From an uncultured Gemmatimonadota bacterium (GTDB lineage Bacteria > Gemmatimonadota > Gemmatimonadetes > Gemmatimonadales > Gemmatimonadaceae): a stretch of 10,562 bases of DNA. Shown here piece by piece: positions 7,388-10,562 of this stretch (its first letter is position 1; each line of letters begins with the position of its first letter). A program made the translations under genes and the position numbers. The stretch spans positions 1 to 10,562 of the forward strand of contig CAMPKM010000069.1 of the NCBI GenBank assembly GCA_946887155.1, read 5' to 3'. The notes beneath the pieces were generated by a model. That model ran no database searches and was not told the DNA's origin. It saw only the letters and a program-made list of their open reading frames with translations.

Positions 7388-8407
7388 ATGAAGTGTCTCA
7401 AGTGTGGCAACGAGCTGCCCCGCTCCGGAAGCCACTGTGCGTCATGCGGCCAGAAGGTCTTCGCCAGGGGCACCCAGCCCGGCCAGCCGTCGCTGAGCCG
7501 GCGACTGGACGGTGCGTTGCCCGAAGCGCGATCACCTAACGACTTCACCGCCACGCCGAACCTGACGTCGTTGCCGGCGAAGGTCGACCTCCGCGAACAC
7601 TGCACCCCGGTCGAAGACCAGGGCCAGCTCGGGAGCTGCGTCGCCTGCGCGGCCGTTGGCGCCATGGAGTTTCGGCTGAAGAAGGAAGGCAAGCCGGTCG
7701 ACCTGAGCCGCATGTTCGTCTACTACAATGCCCGCCGGATGTCGGGCCACGAAGGCGGCGACTACGGCTCCGCCATCTCACGGGGCATGGCCGCCTTCCT
7801 CGCGTTTGGCGCGCCCCCCGAAACGATGTGGCCGTATCAGGTCGACCTGCTCTCGAAACAGCCCGATCAGGAGACCTACACCAAGGCGCTGGAATACGTC
7901 CCGACGGAATACGCGCGCGTCGACGGCATCGAGAACATCAAGGGCACCCTCGCCCGGGGATATCCGGTCGTTTTTGCGGGCAGCATCCCCGAGAAATTCT
8001 GCGAGGCGGTGCGGGAGAACGGACGGGCACCCGCACCCAGCAAGGCCGAGGTCGAAGCGGCATTCTCCGGGTCCGGCAATCACGCCATGGTGCTGGTCGG
8101 ATACGATGGAAACGCCCAGGAGTTCATCGTCAGGAACAGCTGGGGAGAAGGGTGGGGAGACAAGGGCTACTTCTACCTCCCCTTCGAGACCTACAGCGGG
8201 ATGACCGAGAACAACACCTGGATACTCGGCAAGCTCGAGGCGTCGGGTGATTTCCAGATCCACCGCCCGAAGGTCGAGGAAAAGAAGGTCGAAGGTGGCG
8301 TCAGGGACATGGCCGCCAAGTTGCGCGAGGACATCCGCGGCAGCCTGACGAAGGACATCAAGGATTCGTTCAAGGAAGTCAAGGACCGCATGAAGCAGAA
8401 GCCGTGA
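7388..8407 (+). CDS. Papain-like (C1A family) cysteine peptidase with N-terminal zinc ribbon
   Basis: A 339-residue predicted cytoplasmic protease. A zinc ribbon (C3, C6, C17, C20; spacing identical to the kinase) is followed by a low-complexity linker (about 27-58) and the C1A domain (about 62-285). Catalytic elements are all visible: oxyanion Q78 in VEDQGQ, nucleophile C84 in GSCVAC, H232 in GNHAMVLVGYD, and N250 in VRNSWGEGWGDKGYFYLP. Papain has W and F after its Cys-containing GSC; here V and C replace them, as is common in bacterial relatives. There is no signal peptide and no recognisable inhibitory pro-region; the ribbon and linker take its place. Residues 295-339 form a highly charged, probably amphipathic helical tail rich in K, E, R and D. 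The start is supported by GGAGG (7375-7379) eight bases upstream. The 53-bp gap before it is the largest in the operon and holds only a weak 5-bp hairpin (7348-7363). Its target is unknown; a protein of the same operon is plausible. Confidence 0.95.
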   Translation: MKCLKCGNELPRSGSHCASCGQKVFARGTQPGQPSLSRRLDGALPEARSPNDFTATPNLTSLPAKVDLREHCTPVEDQGQLGSCVACAAVGAMEFRLKKEGKPVDLSRMFVYYNARRMSGHEGGDYGSAISRGMAAFLAFGAPPETMWPYQVDLLSKQPDQETYTKALEYVPTEYARVDGIENIKGTLARGYPVVFAGSIPEKFCEAVRENGRAPAPSKAEVEAAFSGSGNHAMVLVGYDGNAQEFIVRNSWGEGWGDKGYFYLPFETYSGMTENNTWILGKLEASGDFQIHRPKVEEKKVEGGVRDMAAKLREDIRGSLTKDIKDSFKEVKDRMKQKP

Positions 8408-9597
8408 ACCTGACGGTCCATCGGTTGCTCACGGCCGCCGCCCTGCTCGTCGCGGTGGCGGCCGGCGCGCCCACCGCGCAGGCCCAGACCGTCGCGGACC
8501 TCGAGCGAAAGCTGCTGCCGTACCAGCACGGCCCGCTGTCGACGTTAGGCGCCGGCTTCTGGGAAGCGCTGGCGCTCCTGCGGACCGAAGAGGACCGGCA
8601 GCGCGCGCTCAAGGCCGACATCCTCTTCGGATTGTCGGGCGATGAAGCCGGGGAGAAGTCGCTGTACAAGCTCAACACCGGAATTTCTCTGTCGCGCGGG
8701 GATTTTCCGTCGGAGCTCGCCGTGGTCAGCCGGCTCGGCATGCAATTGCGCGATGGCGTCCTGCAGGAAGACGTCACCAGCCTGCAGATCACGTACGACT
8801 ACCACGCCACGAACAACCTGCAGTATTTCGCGTTCGCCGAGCGGTTTACCGACAGCTTCCTGAGCATTCAGCAGCGGTACGAGATCGGTTTCGGCGCGCG
8901 ACTGGCGAAGCACTTCGGCGCCAACGGTGGCGGGAGAGCGCTCGCCAGCGGTGCGGATGCCGTGCGCACAGGGCTCCAGCCGATGCGCGGTGCCGCTACG
9001 GCCGCGGCGAACCCGGCACAACTCACGTCGATGGACCTGAGCCGGTTCGACGGGGCGTTGGATAACCTCCAGCGTTCCGTACGAGATCGTGATTCGAAGG
9101 TGATCATTGGCTTGGCGGCCAGTCTCTTCGCCGAGATCGAGCGCGCGGATCTGGACGTTATTTCCCTGCCGCAGCCGGGCACCGTGCCGGTCGACTCGAT
9201 CGCGTCGCGTATCTCGCTGCCTAGCGAGCAGCGCTATCGCCTGAGCATCCGGCCGACGTTGCGGTGGCGTCCGACGTCGGCAGTGCAGATTCGCGTGTTC
9301 CCGTACTTCAAGCTGCCGCTCGACCAACCGCGACGGGTCGTCGCCGCGAACGGTGATGAGCGCCTTGATTATCGCCGCGACATTTTTTCGGAACTCGCCT
9401 GGGCGCTGCCGCAGACGCAGACCGGCCTCGAGAACGTGGAGTTCGTGCTGACGTACAACCATTACTTCGACAACGTGCCACCAACGTTGTCCCCCGCGAT
9501 GATTGCGGCGGAAATGGCGCGCGGGCGCGTGTTCACCAACGCCGAGGCCGAAGGGAGCCATCGCGTGGTCGCCCTCGCGCTTCGACTGCGGTGGTAA
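8404..9597 (+). CDS. Secreted, probable outer-membrane beta-barrel protein
   Basis: A 397-residue protein starting with GTG in a GTGA overlap with the peptidase stop. It has a clear Sec signal peptide: R7, a hydrophobic core LLTAAALLVAVAAGA, and probable signal peptidase I cleavage after AQA (A27). The mature part has many alternating hydrophobic/polar stretches expected of beta strands, for example YKLNTGISLSRG, SLQITYDYHATNNLQYFAFA, RYEIGFGARLAK, RYRLSIRPTLRWRP and VQIRVFPYFKLP. It ends in VVALALRLRW, a final strand with a terminal aromatic residue as in outer-membrane barrels. An Ala-rich, non-barrel insert lies around 180-235. It vaguely recalls DUF481-type barrels, but I would not assign a family. 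Its presence in an operon of mainly cytoplasmic signalling proteins suggests a link to the cell envelope. Confidence 0.82.
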   Translation: MNLTVHRLLTAAALLVAVAAGAPTAQAQTVADLERKLLPYQHGPLSTLGAGFWEALALLRTEEDRQRALKADILFGLSGDEAGEKSLYKLNTGISLSRGDFPSELAVVSRLGMQLRDGVLQEDVTSLQITYDYHATNNLQYFAFAERFTDSFLSIQQRYEIGFGARLAKHFGANGGGRALASGADAVRTGLQPMRGAATAAANPAQLTSMDLSRFDGALDNLQRSVRDRDSKVIIGLAASLFAEIERADLDVISLPQPGTVPVDSIASRISLPSEQRYRLSIRPTLRWRPTSAVQIRVFPYFKLPLDQPRRVVAANGDERLDYRRDIFSELAWALPQTQTGLENVEFVLTYNHYFDNVPPTLSPAMIAAEMARGRVFTNAEAEGSHRVVALALRLRW

Positions 9598-9605
9598 CCG
9601 CGGAA

Positions 9606-10466
9606 ATGATCGAGACCGGCACGCTCCCCGATCATCCGCACGACGGGTACGCGCTGTTGCGCGACCAGGCCGTGCGACTGGCTGGCTCTCCGGGCGACAT
9701 CGCACAGCGCGTGATGGCGCATCACCAGATCTATCGCGACTCGGGAGGCAACCACGCCTTTCCGCTCGTGGCGCTCCACGGCGCGATGTGGGCCTCCGGT
9801 TTCTTCGAGACCACCGGCCAACTCGGCGATGCCTTGCGAGCGCGCTATTTCTACAGCGCCAAGGAACGCAACTTCCGGATGGCGATGCTGGGCGGATTTG
9901 CCGAAGGCTTCAAGTCGGTGAACCGCCAGGTCTTCATCGACACGTTCACGAACTACTACTTCACCAAGCAGTACGGGTCGCGTCGCGAGGCGGAAGGGAT
10001 CCTGCATCCCGAGTTGTACACGGCGCTGAATGCCGTACACGAAGCAAGGAGAGCGGGGGAGTCACTGAACGCAGCGCAGAAGCGGCAGGTCTTTGCCCTC
10101 GCGTTGCAGTTCGAGCAGGAGGTGACGGTGACGCCTGGCATAAAGGCGGAGGTCGAGAAGTTCGACTGTCCCGTGCTCACGTTCCTCTGCCTGCGACCGG
10201 TGGTCCGGTTTTCGTACTTCCCCCGATATCGCTGGTTCTGGTTCAGGAACTTTGCCGACAAGTCGGAGCGGATCGCCAAGGCGATGCTGTCGTTCGACCT
10301 CGCCGCCGAAACCGGCTGGCGGGCTGTCGAAAGCGCGATGCGACGCTCCACGTTGTTGCCGTCCTCATACTGGACGAACCTCGACGAGTACGTGACCTCG
10401 TTGCCGCACCGGCGACAGGAGTCCACACCAGTTCACGAGTCTGCGCATGCTGATCGCCTGTCCTGA
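9606..10466 (+). CDS. Hypothetical protein, unknown function
   Basis: A 286-residue protein with no family I recognise. It is mostly soluble and probably helical, with a notably aromatic and histidine-containing N-terminal half (MAHHQIYRDSGGNHAFPLV, ALHGAMWASGFFE, RARYFYSAKERNFRM). A cysteine/aromatic-rich patch lies further on (FDCPVLTFLCLRP, then RFSYFPRYRWFWFRNFADKS). No signal peptide is evident. The HH and NHAFP histidines could be metal or catalytic ligands, but no known motif is matched. The ATG at 9606 gives an 8-bp gap after the barrel gene. A GTG at 9591 would add five residues and overlap the barrel gene by 7 bp. Neither has a clear Shine-Dalgarno. Its 3' end overlaps the next gene by 20 bp, so it is embedded in the operon. 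Confidence 0.78.
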   Translation: MIETGTLPDHPHDGYALLRDQAVRLAGSPGDIAQRVMAHHQIYRDSGGNHAFPLVALHGAMWASGFFETTGQLGDALRARYFYSAKERNFRMAMLGGFAEGFKSVNRQVFIDTFTNYYFTKQYGSRREAEGILHPELYTALNAVHEARRAGESLNAAQKRQVFALALQFEQEVTVTPGIKAEVEKFDCPVLTFLCLRPVVRFSYFPRYRWFWFRNFADKSERIAKAMLSFDLAAETGWRAVESAMRRSTLLPSSYWTNLDEYVTSLPHRRQESTPVHESAHADRLS

Positions 10467-10562
10467 TTGCGGAAAGCAGGTTTCAACGAACGCGGTCGCA
10501 TGCCCTTCGTGCGGCTGTCCGGTGACGCCCGAGATGCGCGCCGCTCCGGTCGCCGACCTGAA
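10447..10562 (+). CDS. Zinc-ribbon protein, N-terminal fragment (runs off the right edge)
   Basis: The first 38 codons of a gene starting at ATG 10447. They encode a zinc ribbon, CPDCG then CPSCG, with C5, C8, C19 and C22, the same CX2C-X10-CX2C spacing as the SPFH, kinase and peptidase ribbons. The sequence after the ribbon (CPVTPEMRAAPVADL) looks like a linker. It overlaps the end of the preceding gene by 20 bp in another frame. No clear Shine-Dalgarno is seen, so translational coupling is likely. The domain attached to the ribbon lies outside the window. Confidence 0.78.
   Translation, partial: MLIACPDCGKQVSTNAVACPSCGCPVTPEMRAAPVADL

Larger units (their letters stand above)
2439..10562 (+). 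other. Predicted eight-gene zinc-ribbon/SPFH/FHA/kinase/peptidase operon
   Basis: Eight same-strand genes follow one another with almost no space. The 3-TM protein and SPFH gene are 10 bp apart, and the SPFH and FHA genes 3 bp apart. FHA to kinase overlaps as ATGA, kinase to peptidase has a 53-bp gap, and peptidase to barrel overlaps as GTGA. The barrel to the unknown gene has an 8-bp gap (or a 7-bp overlap with the alternative start), and the unknown gene overlaps the last gene by 20 bp. No T-tailed hairpin was seen within the cluster. The unit continues past the right edge, so its full extent is unknown. The ATGA and GTGA junctions point to coupled translation of the central genes. Confidence 0.75.

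Noticed and set aside
8545..9705. Minus-strand frame of 386 codons opposite the barrel gene
   Set aside because: Arg-rich shadow; the plus-strand frame has a signal peptide and barrel-like strands.
2439..10562. CRISPR array, insertion sequence, tRNA or rRNA genes
   Set aside because: No repeat-spacer pattern, transposase, terminal inverted repeats or RNA-gene signature was seen; the operon is almost fully protein-coding.

Overview
The window looks like a chromosomal piece of a high-GC bacterium from the Gemmatimonadota/Acidobacteriota-like group. The main hint is a PadR regulator directly followed by an ADOP-type (MacB/FtsX) permease, a pair very common in those phyla. Outer-membrane-type proteins on the right indicate a two-membrane envelope. 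The taxonomic call is inference from gene content and base composition, not from a marker gene.

Left part (1-2043, minus strand): a PadR-family regulator and a MacB/FtsX permease separated by one base. The permease is cut short at the left edge. Its reading frame stops just after it enters a perfect 28-bp inverted repeat (1-28 against 55-82, 26-nt loop) that begins at the first base of the window. This looks like a fold-back junction (assembly/amplification chimera or a real inversion) rather than a natural gene end.

Middle (2044-2438): about 395 bp without a convincing gene. It separates the two divergent transcription units and should carry both promoters. A small perfect inverted repeat at 2110-2124 is the only distinct element seen.

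Right part (2439-10562, plus strand): one tightly packed operon of eight genes with gaps of 3-53 bp or short stop/start overlaps. In order: (1) a small three-helix membrane protein; (2) an SPFH/band-7 protein with a long coiled coil and a C-terminal zinc ribbon; (3) a protein with N-terminal zinc knuckles and a C-terminal FHA-like domain; (4) a Ser/Thr protein kinase with an N-terminal zinc ribbon, one membrane helix and a beta-rich C-terminal domain; (5) a papain-like (C1A) cysteine peptidase with an N-terminal zinc ribbon and no pro-domain; (6) a signal-peptide-bearing probable outer-membrane beta-barrel; (7) an unrecognised 286-residue protein; (8) the start of another zinc-ribbon protein running off the right edge. 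Four of these proteins carry a ribbon with identical CX2C-X10-CX2C spacing, and a fifth has a degenerate version.

Working together (inference): the ribbons could be a common docking or adaptor tag bringing an SPFH scaffold, a kinase, a phosphothreonine reader and a protease into one membrane-associated assembly, with an outer-membrane component. I know of no named system with this composition. Stress response, envelope quality control and conflict/defence are all possible roles, and the sequence alone does not decide between them.
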